A stretch of DNA of 64,000 bases. It comes from Bartonella tamiae Th239. GTDB taxonomy: Bacteria > Pseudomonadota > Alphaproteobacteria > Rhizobiales > Rhizobiaceae. The DNA lies in the NCBI RefSeq assembly GCF_000278275.1, contig NZ_JH725147.1, forward strand, positions 432,388-496,387, written 5' to 3'. The position numbers were made by a program, and so were the translations under genes. This document shows, piece by piece, positions 20,001-30,467 of the stretch (positions within the stretch are counted from its first letter, which is position 1; every line of letters starts with the position of its first letter). The notes under the pieces were generated by a model. The model saw only the letters and a list, made by a program, of their open reading frames with translations, was not told the DNA's origin and ran no database searches.

Positions 20001-20489
20001 AAAGGTTGCCGATTCAACCCAAGCATTGGCTTTAGGAAGTTGCTCTTTATTCATTTGTTCTGGCAATATAGCATATTTGACGGGACCAAAGAGAGCTGAG
20101 CCCACACCAAATAAAAACAAAGTGCACATCATTAAAGTAACAGAGGAAAGAAGAAGCGCAATTGCTGCTAAGACTGTTACAAAAATTTCTGCAAATTTAA
20201 TATAACGAGCAATGACAGCTTTATCAAAACGATCTGCCATTTGACCGCCAGTTGCCGATAAAAGCAGAAAGGGAAGTGAAAACACGCCACCAGCAAGCGT
20301 AATAAGAGCAGGCTGATTTTCTAGCACAACGACGGAAAGAATCAAAAAAACCAAAGTGTTTTTTACAAAATTATCGTTGAAAGCTGAAAAAAATTGTGTC
20401 CAAAATAATGGTGCAAAACGGCGCGAACGCATGAGTTTTGAGGTATCATGCGCTGGTATGAATTGATCATCATTGGTCATATTTTGCAT
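17049..20489 (-). CDS. LplT-PlsC-acyl ligase fusion (Aas-like acyl-[ACP]-phospholipid O-acyltransferase)
   Basis: A 1146-residue three-part protein. Residues about 15-430 form an MFS domain like the lysophospholipid flippase LplT. About 445-640 form a PlsC-type acyltransferase with the NHVSLLD (HX4D) motif near 470 and FPEGRIS near 545. About 660-1146 form an AMP-dependent acyl ligase with FTSGSEGTPKG near 813 and EGYGVTETSPV. In E. coli lplT and aas are separate genes; fusion is known in other proteobacteria. It should import lysophospholipid, activate a fatty acid and reacylate it at the inner membrane. The GAGGAAA ribosome site is 11 bases from the ATG. Two palindromic operators lie in its promoter region. 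Confidence 0.9.
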   Translation of the reverse strand: MQNMTNDDQFIPAHDTSKLMRSRRFAPLFWTQFFSAFNDNFVKNTLVFLILSVVVLENQPALITLAGGVFSLPFLLLSATGGQMADRFDKAVIARYIKFAEIFVTVLAAIALLLSSVTLMMCTLFLFGVGSALFGPVKYAILPEQMNKEQLPKANAWVESATFIAILAGTLFAGLTFGLHNGPQYLPALLMLILAILSWWTSRLIPLNQPAKADLKVDPNIARATFSLLKILGSDKRLFIVALMVSWFWFVGAMLLSVMPAMTNLLGGYHHGFTLFLTVFAICIALGSAIAAWLSAGRIVLLQSVVGTFICGLATIDLGFAIRGLDTTFQVTTFQEFLAHPGLFRITFDLALAAISGAFLVVPGFAALQAWAKRDERARVIAANNILNSAIMAIGAALVAYIQYLGVALDVIVIGLGIASLIASAIMLKFMPTNGFRDFVSILFRAFFRLEVKGMDNFAQAGDTPILALNHVSLLDGLLALAVCETTGYKNPAFAINSEIARRWWVRPFLLFINAYPMNPTRPLAARRLIHKVNEGSPLVIFPEGRISVTGALMKVYDGAAMVADKTQSKVVPIKIDGLERTFFSRLSGIQTRRSLFPKVRVTITKPVKFNLDPELKGRKRRQAAGNELYRIMSDLVFTTSGKNGTLFEELVKSAHNYGRHTTIIEDPLNGSMNYGKMLTSIRALGVKLHQLTQHEKTVGVLLPNSNVTAIMVFALQSAGKIPSMLNFSVGLATMQAATKAAQIQTIVTAKAFLRQARLEETAEKLSQTGIRFIYLDELKTTFTLKNKVAAFIWRNQAVDKSIKAQDGAVILFTSGSEGTPKGVVLTHANILANAAQCAARIDFNRSDKLFNVLPMFHSFGLTAGTILPLIYGVPIYFYPSPLHYRVVPEAIYSSNATIIFGTDTFLNGYGRNAHPYDLRSIRYCFAGAEPVKASTREMMMNKFGIRILEGYGVTETSPVLAINTPMYNKAGSVGKLLPGITARLEPVEGVEEGGRLYVKGPNIMAGYLTIEKPGTLLPPHKGWHDTGDIVDIDDQGFVTILGRAKRFAKIGGEMVSLSAVEILANQLWPEAVLAVVSIHDERKGERLILISEDESLSRAPLLKYARENGVAEINIPSKFIHASLPLLGTGKIDYVTLKKIAENQA

Positions 20490-20513
20490 GGTCCGTTGTT
20501 TCCTCTTTTAAAT

Positions 20514-20526
20514 TGAACGTTGTTCA
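20514..20526. promoter_or_regulatory. palindromic operator, copy 1
   Basis: TGAACGTTGTTCA: arms TGAAC and GTTCA around 3 bases, 25 bases upstream of the acyltransferase/ligase start. It pairs with a second copy at 20563. The size and symmetry suggest a dimeric repressor such as a TetR-family lipid regulator; this is inference. Confidence 0.6.
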
Positions 20527-20562
20527 TTTTTAAAGCAGTTTTATAAAAAATGCAATAATAAA

Positions 20563-20575
20563 TGAACAATGTTCA
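20563..20575. promoter_or_regulatory. palindromic operator, copy 2
   Basis: TGAACAATGTTCA, the same TGAAC-N3-GTTCA palindrome as copy 1. The centres are 49 bases apart, close to five helical turns. A possible leftward promoter (TTGCAT then TTTAAAA) lies between the two copies. Confidence 0.6.
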
Positions 20576-20869
20576 ATTTAGTAATAATTTTTACACTCTT
20601 CTTACAGAGTGCCATATGTCTATTGAATTATGTTTAAAGTGATAAATAAGGTTTTACAAAATGAAACGATACTATTTTGTCGAAAAGATTGCATTTTTAA
20701 ATTTTTACGTTTTTTTTAATCTTTTATACACGGTTATAGGATGCATAAATGTGAAATGGGAATTTTAAAAATTATTTTGGATGTATGAAATTATAAAACT
20801 TAAATGGATACAAAAACGACACATAACCTTTCATTAAAATAACTTAATTTTTGTTTTTTGATGCTTGGT

Positions 20870-20897
20870 TTGATGTCACTGTGATCATTTTTATAAT
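20870..20897 (+). promoter_or_regulatory. orphan sigma-70-like promoter
   Basis: TTGATG, 16 bases, TATAAT. No coding gene follows on this strand; a terminator lies about 120 bases downstream. Confidence 0.5.
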
Positions 20898-20903
20898 GTG
20901 TAC

Positions 20904-21024
20904 ATCTTTAGTATGAGAAAATATGCAAAAAAGAAAAGTTTTATGATGCGATAGTTTTGATAAGTACACTTAAAAATTATGGCAAACGGCCTCACGGATG
21001 AAAACCCATAAGGCCGCAGTTTTT
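20904..21024 (+). ncRNA. candidate small RNA (promoter-terminator unit)
   Basis: The region between the promoter at 20870-20897 and the hairpin at 20987-21016 (CGGCCT pairing AGGCCG, followed by CAG and seven T) would give a transcript of about 120 nt. It has no convincing reading frame. No known RNA family was recognised. It lies in the 640-base gap between two leftward genes. Confidence 0.4.
20983..21024 (+). terminator. Rho-independent terminator
   Basis: CGGCCT at 20987-20992 pairs with AGGCCG at 21011-21016, followed by a run of seven T. It is oriented rightward although the flanking genes run leftward. Confidence 0.55.
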
Positions 21025-21138
21025 TTATAATGACTGGATAAGGTTTTTTTTCTTTTAGATCCCGAACCAAGATTGTAATGATTCATTTATCAAAATCAGT
21101 TTAATCTCAGTACAGTGACCATTTACTCGCTGTAAAAA

Positions 21139-22554
21139 TTATTTAATACCAAATGCATCTTTCATAATAAAAAACAAATCCGTTTGGTCAATTAATCCAA
21201 CAACATTAGCCGCATTTGGACCATAGGCGGCAATACGAATTTGTGTTCCTGTATGATTTTGACTATCTGTTTCGCTATTCCCATAGCTTATACCCATGAT
21301 TGCACCGTCTTTTGTTAATAAAGCTTGCGCTAAACCCGGCACTGGAGCTTTTGCAGGAATAATTTGGCTCGAGTGAGCGTGATCAGCTGTCACAATCACT
21401 AAAGTGTCATCATTGGTTTTTGCAAATTCTAATGCAACTTGCACGGCTTCATCTAAATCGACCGTTTCGCCAATTTGTCCACATGCATTGGCAGCATGAT
21501 CTTCTTTGTCAATAGATGCACCTTCAACTTGTAAAAAGAAGCCATTTTGGTTTTTATTCAAAAGTTCAATGCCCTTTTGAGTCATTGCTGCTAATGTTGG
21601 AATATCCGCAGTACGCTTATCATTGATTTGACACTTAACCGGTTCTTTATTGATATTGCCATGATACTCTGCCTTTGGTCCTTTCCATCGAACAGGCATA
21701 TTGCCTTGTGCGAATAAACCTAAAAGTGGTTGGTCTTGATTGGCATTTTCTATTTTTTCAAGTTCCTTTAAATTCTTTACTATAACATAACCGCGTTCAG
21801 TGGCTTGCTGTTCAAGTGTTTTTCCTTTCCATTCGCCAAAATTAGGCACTTCTTGAAACGTTTTGAGACCACCACCTAAAGTGACATCTGCTCTCGTTGT
21901 AATTAATTGTTCTGTGATAGAGCCTAAGCCGCCATTTTCTAATGCGTTTGATGCGCATGTTTTTAAAGTTTCTTCAGGACCGTAACATTTTCTTCCTGTG
22001 ATATGAGAAAACAAAGCGGCAGGTGTTGCATCTTGAATTTCTGCTGTAGAAATATTACCCGTTGCTTTTCCTGCCTTTTTTGCGATTTCTAAAATGGTTT
22101 GATGAGGTTTTTCGTATACATCAACACCAAGAGCACCATTGTAGCTTTTAACGCCTGTTGACCATGCCGTTGCAGAAGCGGCAGAATCTGTTACATAATC
22201 TGGTAAATGCGTCTTTTTATCCAATGAATAATGTGTATATGAACCCGTAAAAGGTAAAGCATCAATGCCCTTAAAAAAACCGCCAGCACCTAAAGCATAA
22301 TTACGTGCAACAGTAATTTCAGAATCTCCCATACCATCACCAATAAGCAAAATAATATTTTTAACTTTTTTGCTCTCAATGGCGTTTTTTAATGCAGTAC
22401 TTTGATCGCCAGTTAAGCGTGTCGCACCACGAAAGACCTTTATATCACCAGTGGCACCCCTTTCTGATAAAACATCTGCTGATGCCAAAGATCCGTAGCA
22501 AAGAGTACTTAAGAGTGTTGCTAATAGAATCGGTTTTTTTAAGAAAATTGCCAT
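21139..22554 (-). CDS. phoA: periplasmic alkaline phosphatase
   Basis: A secreted phosphomonoesterase. Numbered from the in-frame ATG at 22560, there is a signal peptide ending near LASA at 25-28, the metal ligand Asp75 in [11 protein letters not shown], the nucleophile Ser126 in [11 protein letters not shown], and later [23 protein letters not shown] and the Zn-binding His in the DSQNHTG segment. Four Cys are placed as in E. coli PhoA (RKCYGP, KTCAS, VKCQI, NACGQ), consistent with two disulfides. I prefer the ATG at 22554, 8 bases after AAAGGA. Similarity along the whole length to enterobacterial PhoA is unusually high for an alphaproteobacterium, suggesting transfer. Monocistronic. No convincing Pho box was found. 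Confidence 0.95.
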   Translation of the reverse strand: MAIFLKKPILLATLLSTLCYGSLASADVLSERGATGDIKVFRGATRLTGDQSTALKNAIESKKVKNIILLIGDGMGDSEITVARNYALGAGGFFKGIDALPFTGSYTHYSLDKKTHLPDYVTDSAASATAWSTGVKSYNGALGVDVYEKPHQTILEIAKKAGKATGNISTAEIQDATPAALFSHITGRKCYGPEETLKTCASNALENGGLGSITEQLITTRADVTLGGGLKTFQEVPNFGEWKGKTLEQQATERGYVIVKNLKELEKIENANQDQPLLGLFAQGNMPVRWKGPKAEYHGNINKEPVKCQINDKRTADIPTLAAMTQKGIELLNKNQNGFFLQVEGASIDKEDHAANACGQIGETVDLDEAVQVALEFAKTNDDTLVIVTADHAHSSQIIPAKAPVPGLAQALLTKDGAIMGISYGNSETDSQNHTGTQIRIAAYGPNAANVVGLIDQTDLFFIMKDAFGIK

Positions 22555-22560
22555 TCTCAT

Positions 22561-22926
22561 ATTCCTTTATTAATATTGGGATTTTCTTTTTAAAAAACTT
22601 ATATGTCAGTTTTATTTAGGTTGAAATTTAATGACTATACAATGCTTATAAAACGATCCGTTATTAAAAATTTTGTTTAAGTCATGTAAAAATAAATTGT
22701 ATTTATTAAATTCGATTTCAAAATTTGGATGATGGTGAAATCAGTATCCAAATATCAAGACTTTTTTATTTTTAATCTATTTTAATCCATGTTTTGAAAT
22801 GTATCTGAAACGTAAGTATGCGTTGAAAATGGTGTTATCAGGCAAAATTGAATAAGTCCCCTATGGACTTGTTGATAAAAAGATTGATCTTACGGTTTAA
22901 TATGGGTATGCAAGCCGTGCGATTGG
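22561..22926. other. gene-free spacer before tRNA-Arg
   Basis: AT-rich. It must contain promoters for leftward phoA and the rightward tRNA, but I could not place them convincingly. Confidence 0.4.
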
Positions 22927-23281
22927 GTCTGCGTAGCTCAGTAGGATAGAGCACAGGATTCCTAAAACGATAATTGGGCGCTTATAGGGAAAACTTATAA
23001 GTGGATCTGCTCAAAGTCGGGGAAAGCTTCATGGCCAATGCCATATGCCAATCCCGAGCCAAGCCTTATAAAACTCGAATGTTTTAAATGTCATTTATAA
23101 CGTTCTTTTTATAAGGAAGGTGTAGAGACTGGACGGGCAGCACCTAAAGGGAAACCACCCCTCCCTATGGTGAAGGGACAGTCCAGACCACAAACGGCTA
23201 TGCTTTTAAGCTGGTTTGGCGGTGAAAACCGTAGTGGTATGAATCCTGGGGTCGTGGGTTCGAATCCCGCCGCGGACACCA
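22927..23281 (+). tRNA. tRNA-Arg(CCU), interrupted by a group I intron
   Basis: The exons are 22927-22963 and 23242-23281. The acceptor stem GTCTGCG pairs with CGCGGAC (one G-U), the D-arm GCTC/GAGC and anticodon stem CAGGA/TCCTG are intact, and the anticodon loop is TTCCTAA with CCT at 22961-22963. The T-arm is GTGGG-TTCGAAT-CCCGC, with CCA encoded at 23279-23281. Removing 278 bases after the anticodon restores a perfect 7-base loop. Its 3' end is the target of the adjacent integrative island. Confidence 0.93.
22964..23241 (+). ncRNA. group I self-splicing intron in tRNA-Arg(CCU)
   Basis: The intron follows the U of the CCU anticodon and ends in G, as group I rules demand (U before the 5' site, terminal omega-G). 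Core elements are visible: AATTGGGCG (P/Q region), GAGACTGGACGGG near 23124 pairing with GACAGTCCAGACC near 23178 to build P7 and the guanosine site. No homing endonuclease is present. A group I intron at this tRNA is known from Agrobacterium and relatives. Confidence 0.88.
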
Positions 23282-23285
23282 TCGC
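23267..23285 (+). repeat. attachment-site repeat (tRNA side)
   Basis: CCGCCGCGGACACCATCGC, spanning the tRNA 3' end. A perfect 19-base copy lies at 26803-26821. Confidence 0.85.
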
Positions 23286-23388
23286 ATATTTTTGTATTCA
23301 TAAGTTATTGTTTTATATGATTTTTATTTTAGGTAACGGAAAAATGATAAAAGGTGAGGGCAAAAACGTTTATTTTTTGTTTTTAAAA

Positions 23389-24353
23389 TCAAGCATTATC
23401 AATGCCTTCTACAGCCAGTCTTCTTTGATCTGCTGTTTTTGTACAAAGTGATGGCATATCATCGGAAATCCAACCAAATAATCCTTTAAGCTGCGAGATT
23501 GTGGTTCCTAAATTTGCAGTCTGCGTTGCGCTGCGCTGATTTTTTAATTCTAGCCGCATTGCAGGAATCACGAAAAGCATTTCCAAACGATTCTTTTGTA
23601 AATGGCTGTCCATTGCTGGCGCTAATAAACGCAAGATCACCAGTAGGGCCTTTACCTAAATTTTTTGAAGAACAGGTAGTATTGGTAATGTAACTTCTGT
23701 TCTATAACCGCTCTTTTCGGTTTTAATTGTCGCAGTTTTATCTCGGACATGTTGACGGCCAAGTTCAACAGCATCCCCACGTCTTAGACCTGTATACAAA
23801 AGTACATAGAGCCAGACGTGTTCCTTCGTACCGTCTCCCCATTTTTTTATACCTCAATATCATTTTCATCACATGCCTTTATTCCATGGCTGTTCTGATT
23901 TTTAAAATTTTACTTCCTCACATGGATTGTCTGTGATATAATAAGAAACAAACGCATACTTAAACAAACCATTCATAGTTTTCAGAAAGTTTCCAGCCTG
24001 AGCTAAGGTTTTTGATCGTTCATCACGGCTATCAGTTATACTCTTTTTGTAATAGCTTTTTTGATCACTTGCAAAAATATATTTTCGCGATAACGCTGCG
24101 TAGTGGGAGCAAGAGAAAGCCAGTCGGAGTTTTTTCGATACTAATTGATCAACTATTGCAACGAATGGTTTGATGGACTGACGTTTTTTACTTCCTGACC
24201 ATTAATAGCTGCCCTATAGGATTCCATGAATTATTAGTTTCCATATTCGCCACTAATACGTATGCGAGGATTAGGACGAATCCGAACATACCAAACAACA
24301 TTGCCGTGACGGTCAACTAGCATCTGCAATTATGGTGGTCGTGGTCGAGTCAT
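23389..24353 (-). pseudogene. phage-type tyrosine integrase, degraded
   Basis: Pieces in different reverse frames line up in order as one integrase. The N-terminus is MTRPRPP (24353) and VDRHGNVVWYVRIRPNPRIR, interrupted by a stop. The core-binding part follows (DWLSLAPTTQRYRENIF, RDERSKTLAQAGNF). The catalytic part LYTGLRRGDAVELGRQHVRD holds the catalytic Arg, and the C-terminal ISQLKGLFGWISDDMPSLCTKTAD has Cys where the nucleophilic Tyr (SLYTK) is expected. Frameshifts, stops and the lost Tyr make it inactive. Its position next to the tRNA 3' end fits the enzyme that inserted the island. Confidence 0.85.
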
Positions 24354-24383
24354 GTCGTCTTTGTTTTTGATCTTTCTTGGCGT

Positions 24384-24785
24384 ATGCTGACCGATGTGAC
24401 GGTTACAGGTATAAAGATTGAATATTGGCAAACAACCGATCCAATCAATAAGCTCACGCATATTCTTTTAGGTACACAAACAGCTGTTCGGCTTGCAGGT
24501 TTTGCACCACTTACAAAATATAGTTTTCGTGCTACGGTTATCCCAGACCCTGCTAGACCAACCTTATGGTCACAAGAAGTGATTGTAGAATCTGCCGATG
24601 AAGAATTTGAAATTGATACCGAAGAAATTGCAAATATTGTTTCTGTTGGCAATGAATGGGGATTTGCCAATTTAAATGTAACCCAAGATCGGCTTGATTA
24701 TCTTGCTTCAATTGTTGCTGATGGCGCGGCTTTAATCGATGGATTTATACAAATTATTAAAAATTACACTAACCATAATACATGA
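24384..24785 (+). pseudogene. phage tail / host-specificity protein fragment (fibronectin-III-like)
   Basis: A 133-codon frame. Residues 1-75 look like the end of a fibronectin type III domain (KIEYWQTTDP, TAVRLAGFAPLTKYSFRATVI), as in phage tail-tip/host-specificity proteins. The rest is a short helical tail. The full proteins are many times longer and no upstream part is present, so this is a fragment. Whether it is still expressed is unknown. Confidence 0.5.
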
Positions 24786-24811
24786 CTCTGATTTCTCTTC
24801 TTATAGATTGG

Positions 24812-25585
24812 TCACTTATTATTAAAATAAATTGGCATAAGATTAAACTGTATCGCTTTACTAACGGCTTGCGTTATTGATACACAACTTAAACTATGGC
24901 GAGCAGATTCAATGTAAGCACGAACAGTATTAGTAGACAATCCCATAATTACAGCCGTTTCGTAAGCTGTTTTTCCTTGAGAAGCCCAATATAAACAATG
25001 TCTTTCACGTAGTGTTAATTTAAATTCTTGCTTAAATGTTTTTGCTTCTTTATCATTTGCCGTTCTTAAAGCTGCTGCATGAATTAACTGTGCGACTACG
25101 ATCAAGTCTTTTAAATTATCAGACGTAAAAGAATTCCATTCAGATTTGCTTCCATCATAAGTAAAAGAAATCACTGCACGTTCTACTGATGGGCCTCGAA
25201 CTGGTATACTGATTCCGAAGTCTCCTACACCAAAATCGTGGGCTATAGAAATCAGGCTTTTAGTCTTTGATTTGATAATATTGAAATGACGCCAGTCGGT
25301 TGGTAACACATTATTAAAAGTTTGATAAAGAACTGGATCATGAAGATATAAATTATTATCGCGATAATAACATTGCCAGTGTTCAGTATATGTCGTTAAA
25401 AATATTGGTTCTTTAAATTTAGATTTTGTATCATTTACAGAAAAATAACTCACATGTTTCAAATCATAAAAATCGACTATTTTATAAAGTTCGTTTTTTA
25501 ATGATTCGAAACTTATTATTTTAAGAATATCTAATTCTATATTTCTATTTGTCGACTTATTCATAAATTTATATATATAATTCAT
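24812..25585 (-). CDS. LuxR-family acyl-homoserine-lactone receptor/regulator
   Basis: A 257-residue regulator with an N-terminal autoinducer-binding domain and a C-terminal LuxR helix-turn-helix. The invariant ligand-pocket residues are present: Trp70, Tyr74, Asp83-Pro84 and Trp98 (WQCYYR, HDPVLY, TDWRHF). The HTH begins KLTLRERHCLYW with Glu194 and Gly204, and NTVRAYIESARHSL is the recognition helix. It is divergent from luxI, with a 149-base shared promoter region. It probably binds the signal made by the neighbouring LuxI and activates it. Relatives in rhizobia are 235-260 residues, so it is full length. No disruptions seen. Confidence 0.92.
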   Translation of the reverse strand: MNYIYKFMNKSTNRNIELDILKIISFESLKNELYKIVDFYDLKHVSYFSVNDTKSKFKEPIFLTTYTEHWQCYYRDNNLYLHDPVLYQTFNNVLPTDWRHFNIIKSKTKSLISIAHDFGVGDFGISIPVRGPSVERAVISFTYDGSKSEWNSFTSDNLKDLIVVAQLIHAAALRTANDKEAKTFKQEFKLTLRERHCLYWASQGKTAYETAVIMGLSTNTVRAYIESARHSLSCVSITQAVSKAIQFNLMPIYFNNK

Positions 25586-25656
25586 TGATATTCATCCTAA
25601 TCTGTTTAATGATTTGAACAAAATTTGTCTCTTATTTTAATAAGAAACTGTTTAAT

Positions 25657-25674
25657 ACCGTAATATTACAGGGT
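25657..25674. promoter_or_regulatory. lux-box-like palindrome upstream of luxI
   Basis: ACCGTAATATTACAGGGT, an imperfect dyad like lux-type boxes (ACCTGT..ACAGGT), 61 bases before the luxI ATG. Confidence 0.5.
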
Positions 25675-25734
25675 GGATTTTAAAATATATTAATGATTAT
25701 TATTTTTTCGTTGAAATAAAGTTTAGGAAAAATA

Positions 25735-26349
25735 ATGTTAAAGATTATACAATACCACCAATACAACGAAAATTATGAATTAATGAACAAAATGTTTAGT
25801 GTTCGCGCTAAAATATTTAAGGAACGTCTTGATTGGGACGTTATTGTAAAAGATGGTTATGAAAAAGATGTATTTGACGAATTAAATCCTCTTTATTTAG
25901 TATCAGTAGATAAAGATAATAAATTGCAAGGTTCTCTGCGTCTTTTACCTACAACCGGCCCAAATATGTTGCGTAATGTGTTCGGTGTACTCATACCTGA
26001 TGGAAAAATAGAAAGTCCTTTAATTTGGGAAAGCTCAAGATTCTGTATTAATCCTGAAATTACACATAAAAACTCTGATGATGAAAAATTATTTGTCAAT
26101 CGTGTAACTTTAGAATTATTGAGCGGTCTAGCCGAGGTCGGTCTAATCGCTGGATTAAAGTTTATTGTTACTGTGTATGACGCGAGAATGGCAAGATTGC
26201 TAAAACGTATCAATTGTCCTGCTCAGATTATTGGAGGTCCTATAAAAATTGGTAAAGTTATGACTTATGCATCATTGTTTGAAGTCAGTGAAAATATGTG
26301 GGTAAGGTTGGGACAATCAATTGGTATACAAAAGACATTACAGTTATAA
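25735..26349 (+). CDS. LuxI-family acyl-homoserine-lactone synthase
   Basis: Makes an N-acyl-homoserine lactone from S-adenosylmethionine and acyl-ACP. The 204-residue protein keeps every residue invariant in the family: Arg24, Phe28, Trp34, Asp45, Asp48, Arg69, Phe83, Glu99 and Arg102 (VRAKIF, LDWDV, DVFDELNPLYL, GSLRLLPT, WESSRF). It should be active. The acyl chain cannot be predicted. It lies on the integrated island next to a divergent luxR, with a lux-box-like site before it and a 44-residue ORF 14 bases behind it. Confidence 0.95.
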   Translation: MLKIIQYHQYNENYELMNKMFSVRAKIFKERLDWDVIVKDGYEKDVFDELNPLYLVSVDKDNKLQGSLRLLPTTGPNMLRNVFGVLIPDGKIESPLIWESSRFCINPEITHKNSDDEKLFVNRVTLELLSGLAEVGLIAGLKFIVTVYDARMARLLKRINCPAQIIGGPIKIGKVMTYASLFEVSENMWVRLGQSIGIQKTLQL

Positions 26350-26363
26350 TAGAAAGGGCTAAT

Positions 26364-26498
26364 ATGATTAAAGAAATTAAAGAATTAGATAGAATACTTG
26401 AATTAAGTTATATTGAAGCTTGTTATTTAAATGATAACATTCTTAAAGAAACACTTTATATAGCACTTTATCGTACGAAGTTTCTTCTAAATTATTAA
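26364..26498 (+). CDS. small helical protein downstream of luxI
   Basis: A 44-residue frame starting MIKEIKELDRILELSYIEA, 14 bases after luxI, with a good AAAGGG site 5 bases before the ATG. It is predicted to be alpha-helical with regular Leu/Ile spacing, acidic-basic patches and no membrane segment. Small genes co-transcribed with luxI are known in rhizobia (for example cinS behind cinI, an antirepressor), so a role in tuning the quorum circuit is possible. I recognise no clear homologue. Confidence 0.55.
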   Translation: MIKEIKELDRILELSYIEACYLNDNILKETLYIALYRTKFLLNY

Positions 26499-28772
<2,274 letters not shown>

Positions 28773-29139
28773 TACGTGTCTTTGTGTAAAGATGATATAA
28801 CGAAAAGCTGATAAAATTCTTTTATTTTAAAACAAATTACGATTATATATTTGGGTTTTAAAATGAAATTTTTAGAATTTTTATGTTTGGTAAATTAGAA
28901 ATGAAATAAACATTGATGCTCAATGTTTAAAAAATTCTATTTTTATATCTTGCGTCTTTTTAATCTGAATAGAAGATCAAATTTAAAAATTTTCAGTTTG
29001 AAATGTCTTTGTATTTAAAAAAAGAAGACTGACACTATTGACGGATGTTTCTAGACCATTATAGCGTATTTAATAAACGTTTTTTAACCTTTGTTAAAAG
29101 TAAACTTCACGATTTATAATGTAAACGGAGTCTCGTTCT
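28773..29139. other. gene-free spacer before dapD
   Basis: AT-rich, no RNA gene, repeat or riboswitch recognised. Confidence 0.4.
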
Positions 29140-29988
29140 ATGACCAATCTTTCTCAGTTGGAAACTATTATTGATAAAGCTTTTGAAGAGCGCGACACTA
29201 TTACGACATCTACAAAGGGTGAAGTGCGAGATGCGATTGAACACACATTAAACCTACTTGATCATGGTATTGTCCGTGTTGGCGAGCGTCAAGATAATGG
29301 GAAATGGCATGTGCATCAATGGCTTAAAAAAGCCGTTTTATTGTCTTTTCGTATCAATGCGATGGGATTGATAAATGGTGGTCCTGATGGTGCATCATGG
29401 TGGGATAAAGTTGCATCAAAATTTCATCATTGGCAAGCATCCGATTTTGAAAATGCTGGTCTTCGCGCTGTTCCTAATACAATTGTACGACATTCAGCCT
29501 ATATTGGTAAAAATGTTGTTCTCATGCCCTCTTTTGTTAATCTTGGAGCTTATATTGGTGAAGGCACTATGGTTGATACTTGGGCAACAGTTGGCTCATG
29601 TGCGCAAATTGGGAAACATGTGCATCTTTCTGGAGGGGTTGGCATAGGCGGTGTTTTAGAGCCACTTCAAGCAGGGCCAACCATTATTGAAGATAATTGC
29701 TTTATTGGTGCACGTTCTGAAGTCGTCGAAGGCTGCATTATTCGTGAAGGCGCCGTACTTGGTATGGGGGTTTTTATCGGTCAATCTACTAAAATTATTG
29801 ATCGTGAAACAGGTGATATTTTCTATGGGGAAGTTCCAGCCTATAGCGTTGTTGTCGCTGGAACTTTGCCGGGAAAAGCATTGCCAAATGGACAAGCAGG
29901 TCCTAGTCTTTATTGTGCCGTTATTGTTAAACGCGTCGATGAAAAAACGCGCTCGAAAACGTCAATTAACGATCTTTTGCGTGCTTAA
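29140..29988 (+). CDS. dapD: tetrahydrodipicolinate N-succinyltransferase
   Basis: Transfers succinyl from succinyl-CoA to tetrahydrodipicolinate in the succinylase branch of lysine and meso-diaminopimelate synthesis. At 282 residues it has the usual N-terminal helical domain and a left-handed beta-helix of hexapeptide repeats ([44 protein letters not shown]). The C-terminus ends with [18 protein letters not shown] as in proteobacterial DapD. Single gene with an ATG after a short purine-rich AACGGAG site. Confidence 0.96.
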   Translation: MTNLSQLETIIDKAFEERDTITTSTKGEVRDAIEHTLNLLDHGIVRVGERQDNGKWHVHQWLKKAVLLSFRINAMGLINGGPDGASWWDKVASKFHHWQASDFENAGLRAVPNTIVRHSAYIGKNVVLMPSFVNLGAYIGEGTMVDTWATVGSCAQIGKHVHLSGGVGIGGVLEPLQAGPTIIEDNCFIGARSEVVEGCIIREGAVLGMGVFIGQSTKIIDRETGDIFYGEVPAYSVVVAGTLPGKALPNGQAGPSLYCAVIVKRVDEKTRSKTSINDLLRA

Positions 29989-30467
29989 ACTTTGAAAAAA
30001 AGACGTGTATAGAAATCATTCTTGAACGTTATGACATCGTTATAAGGACATCACTTTATTATGTATAAGCACTGAAATAGTTTGCTAGGTTTTTCAAGTA
30101 GTTATATCATAAGCCAAATGAACAATAAGATTTAATTGTTGTTATGAATATTTTGTAACAAACAAAGAGCTATGAATTTATGAGTATCAAAAATGCATAA
30201 AATGGCCATAAATGACGATATTTCATAAAATTGCTGATGAAGAGTGGTACTTGAAATAGTGCTTAAGAAACTATGCAAAATAATGCATTGAATGATAAAT
30301 TTTAATATAAGCTTTTTATGTTATGAGCGTTTGCTTGTAATCTATTTTAGTGTCGCATCGGATATCGAACTGATAAGCAGATTGATTACAATAAGTTTTG
30401 TATCATCACTCAAGTTATATGTATGTATGAAGAAAGACTTTAGTATATTCTAGCATAAGAGATGTGG
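29989..30467. other. gene-free convergent spacer
   Basis: Between convergent dapD and comM. AT-rich; no terminator with a clear stem, no RNA gene and no repeat seen. Confidence 0.4.

Noticed and set aside
22561-22700. Pho box upstream of phoA
   Set aside because: Only a half-match (CTGACAT on the coding strand) was found, with no second direct repeat at the right spacing.
23167-23451. 94-codon open frame starting inside the tRNA intron
   Set aside because: It crosses the intron core and the tRNA 3' exon. The sequence is explained by RNA structure, and the protein has no recognisable domain. It is not a homing endonuclease (no LAGLIDADG, GIY-YIG or HNH motif).
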